Source: an uncultured bacterium
GTDB lineage: Bacteria > Patescibacteriota > Minisyncoccia > Phycocordibacterales > UBA2100
DNA length: 51,837 bases
Direction of reading: 5' to 3'
Assembly: GCA_903854215.1 (NCBI GenBank)
Contig: CAINVT010000013.1
Location: forward strand, 1-51,837
This document shows, in pieces, positions 34,242 through 42,692 of the stretch. The position numbers and the translations under genes were made by a program. Under the pieces are notes generated by a model. The model did no database searches, had not been told where the DNA came from, and was given only the letters and a program-made list of their open reading frames with translations. Numbering within the stretch: the first letter of the stretch is position 1; each line of letters begins with the position of its first letter.

Positions 34242-36740
34242 TCACCCAGTAGGTGAATCTGCTGATTCAAATACAACGAATGAAGCAAGTGAATCTCCTT
34301 CGCGGAGCTTCATGATTCGGACGCCCTGAGTTGCACGCGATAGTGTCGGAATCTCGTCGAGACCGGTTCGGATCGCTTGGCTCTTTTGTGACATGGCGAC
34401 GAGTTCACCATTCTGATTCAAGATCACAGTCGCGCCGACAAGCTGCTTCGTCTTCGTTGTTATTGACATCGTCTTGATGCCCGAACCGCCGCGGCCCTGT
34501 GTCTTATATTCACTCAATTTGGTCTTCTTGCCATAGCCGGTACTCGACAGCACGAGTAATTGCGCGTCTTTGATCCCCTTCGGGACGACACCGGCACCGA
34601 CGAGTGTGTCGTCTTTGCCGAGCTTGATGCCGCGCACACCCGCGGCTTGGCGACCCATCTCGCGCACATCATTGCTGGAGAAGCGGATCGATTGTCCTTT
34701 TGCAGTCACGACGACTGCGTCGTCGCCGTTGCGAATGAATTGCGCCGAGATCAATGAATCGCCCTTGTCGAGGGTGATCGCAATGAGACCGGAGCGGCGG
34801 ACTTCTTTGAATTGTGCAGCCGAAGATTTCTTTACGGTACCGTTTTTGGTCGCCATCATGAGTGCCAAGCCTTCGCTCGCCTTCACTTCCTTCGGCATTG
34901 CGAGGATCGAAGTGATACTCTCCCCCGTTTCAAGCGAGAGGAAATTCTGGATCGATTTGCCCTTGGTCGCACGCTTGCCCTCGGGTAAATCATACATTTT
35001 GAGCTGGTACGCCTTGCCGCGATCGGAGAAGAAGAGAAGGTCGTTGTGCGTCGAAGCAGTGAGGAATTGCGTGACGAAATCTTCTTCCTTCGTATCAAGA
35101 TCGACAACGCCGACACCACCGCGCTTCTGCTTGCGGTATTCGCCCGGATTGGTGCGCTTGATGTAACCACCCGAGGTCAAGACCAAGACCGATTCTTCAT
35201 CGGCAATGAGGTCCTCGGTACTCAAAATCGTTGCGCCACGCTTCACGATCTTCGTGCGACGATCATCACCATATTTCTCGACGACATCAGCGATCTCCTT
35301 CTTGATGAGATTCATCATCTTGACGGCGCTCTTGAGAAGCGCGGTCAATTCCTCGATCAAAGCCTGGACTTCTTTGAGTTCATCTTCGATCTTCTTGCGT
35401 TCGAGCGCGGCGAGGCGTTGCAGACGCATTTCGAGGATCGCCACCGCTTGTCGTTCGGAGAATTTGAACGTCTTCATGAGTCCGAGGCGCGCCGCATCAA
35501 CATCCTTACTCGCACGAATGAGCTTGATGATCTCGTCGATATGGTCGAGCGCTTTCTTGAGACCGAGCAAGATGTGCTCGCGTTCCTGCGCTTTGTTGAG
35601 GTCGAACTTCGTACGACGTGTGACGACTTCGCGGCGGTGTGCGATGAAATATTCAATGATTGCCTTCAGAGAAAGCGTCTGCGGCACGCCATCGACGAGT
35701 GCCACGACATTGTAGTGGAATGTCTCTTCAAGCTGCGTGTGTTTATACAAATAATTAAGGACCGTCTGTGGATGCGCGTTATTCTTGAGTTCGATCACCA
35801 CACGGATGTCTTTGGCGGATTCGTCGCGAACATCGCGGATGCCGTCAAGTCTCTTCTCGTGCACGAGGTCGGCGATCTTCATCAGAAGGTCGGACTTGTT
35901 CACGCGGAACGGAATCGAGGTCACGATGATCTGATAGTCACCCTTCTTGTTCTCGGTGATCTCCGCGTCGCCACGCACAACGACGCCACCGCGGCCGGTC
36001 GCATACGCGTGTGCAATGTCTTTCTGGTTGAACGCGATGCAGCCCGTTGGGAAATCGGGCCCTTTGACGAATTCGAGCAGATCTTCGGTCGTGCTCTCTG
36101 GATTGTCGATGAGGTGAATCGCCGCGCCGCAGACTTCGCGCAGATTGTGCGGCGGAATATTGGACGCCATACCGACGGCAATACCGAGCGTACCGTTGAG
36201 CAAAAGATTCGGTATAGCAGCCGGCAAGACGGTCGGCTCTTGTTTCGTATTGTCGTAGTTCGGTGCAAAATCGACGGTGTCCTTCTCGATATCGCGCATC
36301 ATTTCGCCCGCGAGACGAGCCATCTTCGCTTCGGTATAACGATAGGCGGCAGCGCCGTCTCCATCGATCGAACCGAAGTTACCTTGGCCGATTATGAGCG
36401 GATAGCGCATCGTGAAGTCTTGTGCCATTTTCACCATCGCATCGTAAACGGACGCATCGCCGTGCGGATGGTATTTACCGAGCACATCGCCGACGACGGT
36501 CGCGGATTTGCGGGTCTTGGCACTTGCCGTAAGACCGGCATCTTGCATGGCAAAGAGAATGCGGCGATGCACGGGCTTCAAGCCATCGCGAACATCGGGA
36601 AGTGCACGCGCGGTAATGACAGACATCGCATAATCGAGGTACGATTCACGCATTTCGGTCGAAATAGAACGAGAAACGACACTCGACCCCGCAGGTCGAA
36701 TATCTCCGGTAGGTGCTGGTGCTGTGACTTTCTTAGTCAT
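34242..36740 (-). CDS. gyrA: DNA gyrase subunit A
   Basis: 832 aa, full length. Winged-helix and tower domains start at [12 protein letters not shown], with the active-site Tyr in [10 protein letters not shown] and coiled coil at about 360-500; then six beta-propeller blades with a GyrA-box variant ([10 protein letters not shown]). It breaks and rejoins DNA in the A2B2 gyrase complex. gyrB is not in the window. At the position of E. coli Ser83 the sequence reads Ala ([10 protein letters not shown]), the type of residue linked to lower quinolone sensitivity; Asp87 is kept. TATACT lies 12 nt before the ATG, with an ACTAGT-ccg-ACTAGT palindrome between. Confidence 0.97.
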   Translation of the reverse strand: MTKKVTAPAPTGDIRPAGSSVVSRSISTEMRESYLDYAMSVITARALPDVRDGLKPVHRRILFAMQDAGLTASAKTRKSATVVGDVLGKYHPHGDASVYDAMVKMAQDFTMRYPLIIGQGNFGSIDGDGAAAYRYTEAKMARLAGEMMRDIEKDTVDFAPNYDNTKQEPTVLPAAIPNLLLNGTLGIAVGMASNIPPHNLREVCGAAIHLIDNPESTTEDLLEFVKGPDFPTGCIAFNQKDIAHAYATGRGGVVVRGDAEITENKKGDYQIIVTSIPFRVNKSDLLMKIADLVHEKRLDGIRDVRDESAKDIRVVIELKNNAHPQTVLNYLYKHTQLEETFHYNVVALVDGVPQTLSLKAIIEYFIAHRREVVTRRTKFDLNKAQEREHILLGLKKALDHIDEIIKLIRASKDVDAARLGLMKTFKFSERQAVAILEMRLQRLAALERKKIEDELKEVQALIEELTALLKSAVKMMNLIKKEIADVVEKYGDDRRTKIVKRGATILSTEDLIADEESVLVLTSGGYIKRTNPGEYRKQKRGGVGVVDLDTKEEDFVTQFLTASTHNDLLFFSDRGKAYQLKMYDLPEGKRATKGKSIQNFLSLETGESITSILAMPKEVKASEGLALMMATKNGTVKKSSAAQFKEVRRSGLIAITLDKGDSLISAQFIRNGDDAVVVTAKGQSIRFSSNDVREMGRQAAGVRGIKLGKDDTLVGAGVVPKGIKDAQLLVLSSTGYGKKTKLSEYKTQGRGGSGIKTMSITTKTKQLVGATVILNQNGELVAMSQKSQAIRTGLDEIPTLSRATQGVRIMKLREGDSLASFVVFESADSPTG

Positions 36741-36790
36741 ACTAGTCGGACTAGTATAACAAAAAGGAGCCTGTTTGTCCCGTCCAAAAA

Positions 36791-36827
36791 ATATTGCCGC
36801 CGCGCTACGATGATAGATAGCGCGGCG
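36791..36827 (-). terminator. terminator between 36834 gene and gyrA
   Basis: CGCCGCGCTA and TAGCGCGGCG (10 bp); on the minus strand CAATATTTTTT follows. Confidence 0.88.
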
Positions 36828-36833
36828 ATTTTG

Positions 36834-37067
36834 TCACAGATAGTTGTACGCACACATGAGGATTACGAACAAGCTAATGAACGAGCCTATCGCGATGACA
36901 TTTTGGTTAGCCTTCGCGTCAGGCCACCCCCACGGTGATAGTAACTCATAGTCACCACAGGCAAGGTCCGGTTCTGCGGGTTTCTGAGACTCCCGAAAGG
37001 CAAACTCGTTCGGATTGCCCAAAATCAAAACAACCTCCTCTTCTTCTCGGATGAATGCAGATGGCAT
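36834..37067 (-). CDS. hypothetical tail-anchored small protein
   Basis: 77 aa. Acidic N terminus (IREEEEVVLILG) and a single C-terminal membrane helix (VIAIGSFISLFVILMCAYNYL). Not recognised. Its own terminator directly follows the stop, which supports a real gene. No strong ribosome site. Confidence 0.6.
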   Translation of the reverse strand: MPSAFIREEEEVVLILGNPNEFAFRESQKPAEPDLACGDYELLSPWGWPDAKANQNVIAIGSFISLFVILMCAYNYL

Positions 37068-37094
37068 TATGCCACAAATATTTAAAATCTCAAA

Positions 37095-37358
37095 CTATTG
37101 CGCCGCCTCGGTTTGTCCAAAATCTGCATTCGTAGTCGAGTCAGTGGAAGGAACAACGACTGAAGAGGACGTGTCGACGTCCGAAGTATCCGTCACTGTT
37201 TGTTGTTCGGTCACACTGGTATGAATACTGGAAAAGAATGCATACGCCCATCCGATAAAAAGCACGATGACTACACCGGTGGCAATAAGTAAGGCAACCG
37301 CACGGCGCTCATGATGCGGTCGTTGTTTGAGACGATGAATTGTTCTATGTGCAAGCAT
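37095..37358 (-). CDS. hypothetical single-pass membrane protein
   Basis: 87 aa. Basic N terminus (HRLKQRPHHERR), one membrane helix (about 21-43), then a Ser/Thr/Asp-rich tail outside the cell. Not recognised; a stalk-like or low-complexity surface protein. It shares its strand with the MBL-fold gene upstream. Confidence 0.55.
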   Translation of the reverse strand: MLAHRTIHRLKQRPHHERRAVALLIATGVVIVLFIGWAYAFFSSIHTSVTEQQTVTDTSDVDTSSSVVVPSTDSTTNADFGQTEAAQ

Positions 37359-37413
37359 ACCGAAAAAAGCTGGCAGCCTCCGGGCGTGAGCTTTCTACAA
37401 CTATACCACTGCC

Positions 37414-38034
37414 TTATGCACTCAAAACGACTACTTCACTTTCTTTGTCCGCAACATCGCGAGGCTTCACCGTCAACTTGTCGACCGGCAATACGCTTTC
37501 CGCGCCAGCTTCCTTGAGGAATACTTTCAATGATTTATCGTCGTATAAGACTGGAATGACGATCTTCGCTTCGAGCTTCGTGGCGAGCTTCTGCGCCTCT
37601 GCGGGCGAAAGTGCGCCATTATCGCCGATCGGAATAATGAGAATGTCTGGTGCATCCATTTCCAAAACTTCCGCCGGGAGATCAAGATCGCCCAACGCGC
37701 CGAGGTACAGCACCGACAATCCATCAAAGTGGATCGAGTAGACGGTGTTAATCTTGCCCTCACCTCCATAGGTCGAACCGGCCGCAAACGCAGCGACACT
37801 GATATCTTTGACCTCGTATTCGCCGGGACCCGAGATAACGAACGCCTCGCGATCACCGCGCGAAGCTTCATCAGCGCCGTTCATATCAGGGTGGTCGAAC
37901 GAGACGAATGCGACATCAGCGCCGAAATTGACCGGCTTGTAATTCTTCGAGGCTTTTGAGACCGGCCCCAAGACCAGTGTTGTGTCCCCTGCTGCCGCTC
38001 GTATGCATGCTCCTTCGTGATATGTGAGAATCAT
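37414..38034 (-). CDS. metallo-beta-lactamase fold protein, degenerate metal site
   Basis: 206 aa with the MBL order of strands (MILTYHEGACIRAAAGD, VAFVSFDHPDMNG, VISGPGEYEV, VLYLGALGDL), close to UlaG-like hydrolases. The HxHxDH motif is reduced to FDHPDMN and the later metal-binding His of LGH is Leu/Asp, so metal binding may be partial or lost. TATATT lies 6 nt before the ATG: leaderless. Divergent from the 38097 RNA. Confidence 0.8.
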   Translation of the reverse strand: MILTYHEGACIRAAAGDTTLVLGPVSKASKNYKPVNFGADVAFVSFDHPDMNGADEASRGDREAFVISGPGEYEVKDISVAAFAAGSTYGGEGKINTVYSIHFDGLSVLYLGALGDLDLPAEVLEMDAPDILIIPIGDNGALSPAEAQKLATKLEAKIVIPVLYDDKSLKVFLKEAGAESVLPVDKLTVKPRDVADKESEVVVLSA

Positions 38035-38062
38035 GCGATAAATATAGCCGACTTTCCGATAC

Positions 38063-38090
38063 TTGACAAATATTGATACGGGAGTACAAT
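38063..38090 (+). promoter_or_regulatory. promoter of the 38097 RNA
   Basis: TTGACA, 16 nt, TACAAT. The best promoter of the region, and no ORF follows it. Confidence 0.78.
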
Positions 38091-38096
38091 ATTGGA

Positions 38097-38295
38097 GTTC
38101 ATATCGCTGTTTTTGTGAGCACTCAAAACGGCGACGTCGGGGGATACAACATCTCCCAGAGCGTCGCGGATAGGAGGAACACGCAGAACCTCTGACGGTG
38201 TACCCACTTGGGATTGCCGGAAGAGGCTCGTAAAGCGATGGTACCGATCCTTACTCTTACGCCCCTGCCGACAAACGGTCAGGGGCGTTCAATTT
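38097..38295 (+). ncRNA. structured RNA of unknown family
   Basis: About 200 nt between a strong promoter and a terminator hairpin CGCCCCTG/CAGGGGCG (38260-38287; T tract weak). No ORF. Visible stems: GTTTT/AAAAC, GCGACG/CGTCGC enclosing GGGGGAT/ATCTCCC, GAGG/CCTC, CCC/GGG within a CGGT/GCCG helix, and AAGAG/CTCTT. Length is like 6S RNA, but the ends do not pair with each other and I find no SRP, RNase P or tmRNA signature. It could also be a leader acting on rpsA. Confidence 0.6.
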
Positions 38296-38380
38296 AAGCC
38301 CCTAGAACTTGATAAATTTGTTTATTTGTAATACATATCGGTAATCTGTATCCAAACCTAATTAATATTACAGCGAGTAC

Positions 38381-38409
38381 TTGCACCCGCCATTGTTTCT
38401 CTATATAGT
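38381..38409 (+). promoter_or_regulatory. promoter for rpsA
   Basis: TTGCAC, 17 nt, TATAGT; gives a leader of about 88 nt, unlike the leaderless neighbours. Confidence 0.6.
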
Positions 38410-38446
38410 GCATTCACTCATTACTAGATACCGCAGACGGCTAACC

Positions 38447-38484
38447 CTTCTAGGCTTTCGAGTCACGGTTGCAGACCCTAGAAG
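38447..38484 (+). promoter_or_regulatory. leader hairpin of rpsA
   Basis: CTTCTAGG and CCTAGAAG (8 bp) enclose 22 nt, ending 20 nt before the rpsA ATG. Such leaders often serve ribosomal-protein autoregulation; that role is inferred. Confidence 0.5.
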
Positions 38485-38504
38485 AACCCGAAGCGATAAT
38501 AACT

Positions 38505-39632
38505 ATGACTGATGAGATAAAGACCGCCGAAATAGAGGCGGAAGTCCGCGAGTCCAGCGAGGTTCCGGCGGAAGCGATGGGCCCGATGGCAAAATTAATG
38601 GAGACGGCTGCGAAGCCGCCGGCGATGGATGACGTCGTCGAAGGACCGGTCGTTGCGACAGGGCGCGCACGCGTCTTCGTCGATTTGGCACCGTTCGGTA
38701 CCGGCATCATCTATGGCCGCGAGTATCTCTCGGCTCGCGAAACGCTGAAGAACGTCAACATCGGAGACCTCGTGACGGCCAAGGTCGTCGGCATCGAGGG
38801 TGTTGATGGTTACATCGAATTGTCGTTGCGCGAAGCTCGCCAAGCGCTCACCTGGGGCGAAGCGGAGACCGCATTGCAAAAGAAGACACCGTTCGAATTG
38901 GAAATCACAGACGCGAACAAGGGTGGTCTTATCATCAATTGGAAAGGCATCCAAGGATTCCTTCCTGCTTCCCAACTTTCACCGGCGCACTATCCGCGCG
39001 TGGCTGACGGCGACAAGGACAAGATCTTCGTCGAGCTCAAGCGTATGATCGGCACCAAGCTTGAAGTGATGATCATCACGGCAAGTCCAAAGGAACAGAA
39101 GCTCATCTTTAGTGAAAAAGGCGCGGGTGCTGCGACGGAACGTACATCGCTCGTCGAGAAGTACCATGTCGGCGACATCCTTGATGGTATCGTCACCGGT
39201 GCGACTGAATTCGGGGTGTTCGTGAAGATCGAGGACGGCCTTGAAGGGCTCGTGCATATTTCTGAAATGGATTGGGCGCTCGTAGAAAATCCGAAGTCTC
39301 GCTATAAGGTCGGTGAAGCGGTCAAGGTCAAGGTCATCGAGATCAAGGATGAGAAGATCTCGCTCTCGATCAAAGCATTGCTCGAAGATCCATGGAAAGC
39401 AGCCGCTGCAAAGTACAAAAAAGATCAGCGCGTTGAAGCTGTCGTCATCAAATACAATAAGCATGGCGCACTTGCCTCAATAGAGGAGGGTGTCGCGGGA
39501 CTCGTACACATTTCCGAATTCGGTAGCGAAGATGAACTTCGTGCCAAGATCGAGCTCGGCAAAGTATATCCGTTCACGATCACCTTCTTCGAACCGAAGG
39601 AGCGCCGCATGACGTTGAAGCCTGTGCAATAA
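38505..39632 (+). CDS. rpsA: 30S ribosomal protein S1
   Basis: 375 aa from ATG 38505; the ORF track begins with a TTG inside the leader hairpin. Four S1 (OB-fold) repeats: about 45-115 (ARVFVDLAPFGTG), 125-195 (GGLIINWKGIQGFLP), 210-285 (GVFVKIEDGLEGLVHISEMD) and 300-370 (AVVIKYNKHGALASIEEG). Fewer repeats than the six of E. coli S1, as usual in CPR and Gram-positive relatives. It binds mRNA on the 30S subunit. Acidic N terminus. Confidence 0.94.
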   Translation: MTDEIKTAEIEAEVRESSEVPAEAMGPMAKLMETAAKPPAMDDVVEGPVVATGRARVFVDLAPFGTGIIYGREYLSARETLKNVNIGDLVTAKVVGIEGVDGYIELSLREARQALTWGEAETALQKKTPFELEITDANKGGLIINWKGIQGFLPASQLSPAHYPRVADGDKDKIFVELKRMIGTKLEVMIITASPKEQKLIFSEKGAGAATERTSLVEKYHVGDILDGIVTGATEFGVFVKIEDGLEGLVHISEMDWALVENPKSRYKVGEAVKVKVIEIKDEKISLSIKALLEDPWKAAAAKYKKDQRVEAVVIKYNKHGALASIEEGVAGLVHISEFGSEDELRAKIELGKVYPFTITFFEPKERRMTLKPVQ

Positions 39633-39654
39633 CTCACTACAAACAGGTAATTTT

Positions 39655-39699
39655 ACAAAGCTCAGAGTTTGGTTACCAAGCTCTGAGCTTTGTAGTTTT
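39655..39699. repeat. CTCTGAGCTTTGTA palindrome
   Basis: Arms ACAAAGCTCAGAG and CTCTGAGCTTTGT (13 bp, perfect) around a 13-nt loop, between the convergent rpsA and MutT-like genes, where it may also terminate. The right half (39672-39699) is identical over 28 nt to 51314-51341. Confidence 0.88.
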
Positions 39700-39713
39700 G
39701 GGTGATTTGGTGG

Positions 39714-40214
39714 CTAACTTCTACTGATCTTTCCGAAAACATTTTTGGTCGCTTCTCTCAACGCTTCGTTATCACTCAGATCTAAAGCGAAAGTTTCAAA
39801 ATCATTTGGCGATCGAAGTGACCTCGCAACTTCCCGCATCAATTGCTCGTTTCCAGGCAACATCTCGCGTATGTAATTCTCCAGATTCTCGACATCGAAC
39901 CAACGACAATCAACCATCTCGTCGTTATCAGCTATAGAAATTTTTGAATCGAGTCGTACCGTATAAAAATATATGCGTCGCTCTCCTTCGACAATCGTGC
40001 CGATGAAACGCAGATCTTCTTTTTTTAATTCTAATCCACTTTCTTCTTTTACTTCACGCACCGCACAATCTTCGATAGATTCACCTTCTTCGCACTTCCC
40101 GCCGAATCCGTTCCTGATTCCGGGCATCCTTTTGCCGGGCGCTTGGCGACCCATCAAGATAAGATTCGTGTCATCTTCGGCAAAGACAGGAAAGACGACG
40201 GAGAGTAATTTCAT
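39714..40214 (-). CDS. MutT/MTH1-like Nudix hydrolase
   Basis: 166 aa. Nudix box NGFGGKCEEGESIEDCAVRE with VKEESGL completing REUXEEXGU; NGFGGK and the strand GRQAPGKRMPGIRN resemble MTH1, which hydrolyses 8-oxo-dGTP. The C-terminal 50 residues are extra. TATACT lies 8 nt before the ATG: leaderless. Confidence 0.88.
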   Translation of the reverse strand: MKLLSVVFPVFAEDDTNLILMGRQAPGKRMPGIRNGFGGKCEEGESIEDCAVREVKEESGLELKKEDLRFIGTIVEGERRIYFYTVRLDSKISIADNDEMVDCRWFDVENLENYIREMLPGNEQLMREVARSLRSPNDFETFALDLSDNEALREATKNVFGKISRS

Positions 40215-40250
40215 ACACAGTAAGTATACATGCGCTCCGTGCTATACACA

Positions 40251-40968
40251 GGAGGTTAAACCTCCTTCCGTAATAGGTCTATAATGCGAGCTATATGGGA
40301 AGGGGTCTTTCCTTTGCACCGGGGGAGTTTTATCACGTATACAATCGTGGCACTGAGAAGCGTCGCATTTTTTGTAATGTGTATGACTACAAGCGTTTTT
40401 TGGCACTTTTATACATCTGCAATCAAAACAAACGTATCGAACTGACCAAATCAGGAATAACAAACGTATTCGCGACGACCCGAGCCGGAGAACCCCTCGT
40501 TCATATCGTCACCTACTGTTTGATGCCAAATCATTTTCACTTGGTTCTCAGGGAGAACATCGTCGGCGGTATCAGTCTTTTCATGCAGAAGGTCACGACC
40601 GCCCATACGATGCATTTCAATAAAAGGAACGGACGGACCGGAGCGCTTTTTGAAAGTTCGTTCAAGGCTCGTCATATTGGAGACGACGTATATTTCAAAT
40701 ATCTGATCGCATATGTACATTTGAATCCCATCAAACTCATTGAACCGCAGTGGAAAGAGACGGGTATCAATGATCATATACAGGCACGCACATATCTGGA
40801 TCATTACACCTATTCAAGCTATCTCGACTATTGTGGGGTCAAGCGCCCCGAAAACGTGATCATCGACGAAAGCATATTACCAACATTTTTTGATGTCCCT
40901 ATGGATTTCAAATCATGCGTCACAGAATGGCTCAACTACGCTTCCCCACCGGAGGAGGTTTAACCTCC
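40251..40968 (+). mobile_element. RAYT element 1 with flanking palindromes
   Basis: The transposase gene lies between GGAGGTTAAACCTCC (40251-40265) and GGAGGTTTAACCTCC (40954-40968), each a 7-bp perfect stem with one central base, as for REP sequences mobilised by RAYTs. The right palindrome supplies the stop codons of both the transposase and the convergent HIT remnant. Confidence 0.8.
40295..40963 (+). CDS. REP-associated tyrosine transposase (Y1, HUH)
   Basis: 222 aa. Y1_Tnp fold: FAPGEFYHVYNRGTEKRRIF, the HUH motif in LMPNHFHLVL, and the catalytic Tyr in the following helix (YFKYLIAYVHLNPI). Nicks and joins single-stranded DNA at hairpins. TATAAT (40280-40285) lies 9 nt before the ATG: near-leaderless. 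Apparently intact. Confidence 0.93.
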   Translation: MGRGLSFAPGEFYHVYNRGTEKRRIFCNVYDYKRFLALLYICNQNKRIELTKSGITNVFATTRAGEPLVHIVTYCLMPNHFHLVLRENIVGGISLFMQKVTTAHTMHFNKRNGRTGALFESSFKARHIGDDVYFKYLIAYVHLNPIKLIEPQWKETGINDHIQARTYLDHYTYSSYLDYCGVKRPENVIIDESILPTFFDVPMDFKSCVTEWLNYASPPEEV

Positions 40969-41169
40969 TTCTTCTTCACGTTCTGCCAGATCGAATATCG
41001 CAGTTCGTTCGTCCGCCGTCATATCAGCAATATTCGCCACACATCGCTTCGGCATCACTAATGTGTGCCCGGATGTGATTGGCATATTACCGAGAACCGC
41101 CCAAGCGAGATCATTCTCTGTTATCTTTCGCTCGTATATCGAAGCGTTGTCGCAAAAAGCACATGTCAT
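40960..41169 (-). pseudogene. HIT-family protein, 3' truncated
   Basis: 69 aa. The N-terminal half of a histidine-triad protein is clear: MTCAFCDNASIYERKITEND, LAWAVLGNMPITSGHTLVMP and the helix ADMTADERTAIFDLAE. The second half with the HxHxHxx catalytic motif is absent: the reading frame runs into the RAYT palindrome and stops (REEEGG). No remnant of the missing half is seen beyond the element, so it was deleted or lost. Probably non-functional as a nucleotide hydrolase. Confidence 0.8.
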
Positions 41170-41184
41170 ATCGCTATCGATTGA

Positions 41185-41775
41185 CTAATTAAACGTATTC
41201 ATCGCCACAGCGTAACCATCGGCAATAATCGAACTAATTGCCCGGGATGCTTTTTTGAAAATCGCGTCGACGGTCGGCAATTCGGACTGCTTGAATCGCG
41301 CGAGAATGAATTCGGCAACTTCTGCTTCACCCAGCGGCTTCTTAATCTTCCCCGAGGCAGTCGTCGGTGAGATACCGATGCGCACGCGCGCGAATTTTTT
41401 GGTCTTCACCGCGCGTGTTATCGATTCGAGCCCCTTGTGCCCGCCACTCCCGCGATCGAACGAGACCTTCATGGTGCCGATTGCGAGATCAAGATCGTCA
41501 TACACGACAACCATATGCTCTGCCGCCTTTACACTCTTCACATAGTTGACGACCGCAGTGCCAGATTTGTTCATGAAGGTATCAGGGAGCACCAGAGTGA
41601 CAGTATTTGTGCCAACGGTGCCTTTTGCGATCGTTGCTTTCGATTTTGCATCCGCTTTCCACGCGCTAAAATCGTTATCTTTCGCGAATTGTTCAACTGT
41701 CATCCGTCCGGTGTTGTGCCGCGTGCCGTCGTATTCCTCACCCGGATTGCCCAAACCAACGATGATCCATGTCAT
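41185..41775 (-). CDS. pth: peptidyl-tRNA hydrolase
   Basis: 196 aa from ATG 41775 (MTWIIVGLGNPGEEYDGTRH), the usual Pth start; the ORF track's longer start adds 15 residues. Conserved GLGNPG, TRHNTG with the catalytic His, LPDTFMNKSG, VVYDDLDLAIG and GGHKGLESI. It frees peptides from stalled peptidyl-tRNA. Ends 15 nt from the HIT remnant, same strand. Confidence 0.96.
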   Translation of the reverse strand: MTWIIVGLGNPGEEYDGTRHNTGRMTVEQFAKDNDFSAWKADAKSKATIAKGTVGTNTVTLVLPDTFMNKSGTAVVNYVKSVKAAEHMVVVYDDLDLAIGTMKVSFDRGSGGHKGLESITRAVKTKKFARVRIGISPTTASGKIKKPLGEAEVAEFILARFKQSELPTVDAIFKKASRAISSIIADGYAVAMNTFN

Positions 41776-41818
41776 ATTCGTACAAAATACCATGCATGTA
41801 CGAAAAGTAACAATGTCC

Positions 41819-41899
41819 AAGTAACAAGTGTCAAGAAAATAAAATACTGACGCTGTAATTTTCTTTTCATGTTTGTTTGATGCTTGATACTTGCTACTT
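41819..41899. repeat. AAGTGTCAAG inverted repeat
   Basis: Arms AAGTAACAAGTGTCAAG (41819-41835) and CTTGATACTTGCTACTT (41883-41899) pair at 15 of 17 positions, with an inner GAAAAT/ATTTTC pair. It lies between the divergent pth and lepB genes, upstream of the lepB promoter. Confidence 0.75.
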
Positions 41900-41934
41900 G
41901 AAACTTATTTTACGTATGCACCATCCAAAAGACT

Positions 41935-41963
41935 TTGCGTCAACGGCATGCACGCAGTAGAAT
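41935..41963 (+). promoter_or_regulatory. promoter for lepB (leaderless)
   Basis: TTGCGT, 17 nt, TAGAAT; the ATG begins 7 nt after the -10 box, about where transcription should start. Confidence 0.72.
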
Positions 41964-41970
41964 GCAACGC

Positions 41971-42627
41971 ATGACCGATCCCCTGATGCATGAATCTCCA
42001 TCATCGGACACTTCACAAAATTTTTCTCACGCTGTTCCTGCGAAATCCGAATTTTCTTCTGACGCTCCGATAAAAAAATCTTCTGATCGCACGCTTTTCA
42101 TTTCGATCATCATTGCGCTCGTGCTCGCATTCGCGATCCGCTTCTTCATCGCCGCACCGTACGTCGTTTCCGGATCTTCAATGGAACCGAATTTCAATAA
42201 TTGGGATTATTTGATCGTTGACCGGCTTACCTATGACTTCGAAACGCCCCAGCGCGGCGACGTGATCGTTCTTGATCTACCACAACAGACGAGCAGGGCT
42301 CTCATCAAGCGTGTTATCGGTCTTCCCGGCGACACGGTTGTACTTTCGGGGTCAAATCCGACGATAACGATCATCAATACGGCTCATCCGAACGGTTTTA
42401 CGCTGAACGAACCCTATATCGACCCGAATAATTACGGCGGCATCACTAATACGCGGTACACCCTTGGCCCCGATCAATACTTCGTGATGGGCGATAACCG
42501 AAAAGTCTCCGCAGATTCGCGCACCTGGGGCATTTTGCCGCGTACTGACGTTGTCGGTCGCGTCTTGTTGCGTCTGTATCCGTTCAATCAGATTAATATT
42601 CTTCCTGCCGAAGAACGATATCAGTAA
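41971..42627 (+). CDS. lepB: signal peptidase I
   Basis: 218 aa from ATG 41971, which is placed at the expected transcription start. One membrane anchor (about 33-55), then the S26 boxes: catalytic Ser in VSGSSMEPN, box C RGDVIVL, catalytic Lys in ALIKRVIGLPGD, box E GDNRKVSADSRTWG. It removes signal peptides outside the membrane. The N-terminal tail before the anchor is Ser-rich and polar. Confidence 0.95.
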   Translation: MTDPLMHESPSSDTSQNFSHAVPAKSEFSSDAPIKKSSDRTLFISIIIALVLAFAIRFFIAAPYVVSGSSMEPNFNNWDYLIVDRLTYDFETPQRGDVIVLDLPQQTSRALIKRVIGLPGDTVVLSGSNPTITIINTAHPNGFTLNEPYIDPNNYGGITNTRYTLGPDQYFVMGDNRKVSADSRTWGILPRTDVVGRVLLRLYPFNQINILPAEERYQ

Positions 42628-42692
42628 TTATAAGTAGTAAGAAATGTGATGAGGAGTTTTAGTAGGTTCGTCGTAAGTTTTTTACAGTGATT

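Noticed and set aside
35046-36938. 630-aa ORF antisense to gyrA
   Set aside because: Shadow of a well-conserved gene; composition is rich in Arg, His and Asp as expected for antisense frames, and it has no ribosome site or family motif.
38097-38295. 6S, SRP or RNase P RNA
   Set aside because: No pairing of the ends, no GGAA-type SRP loop context and no conserved RNase P blocks were found; left as unknown family.
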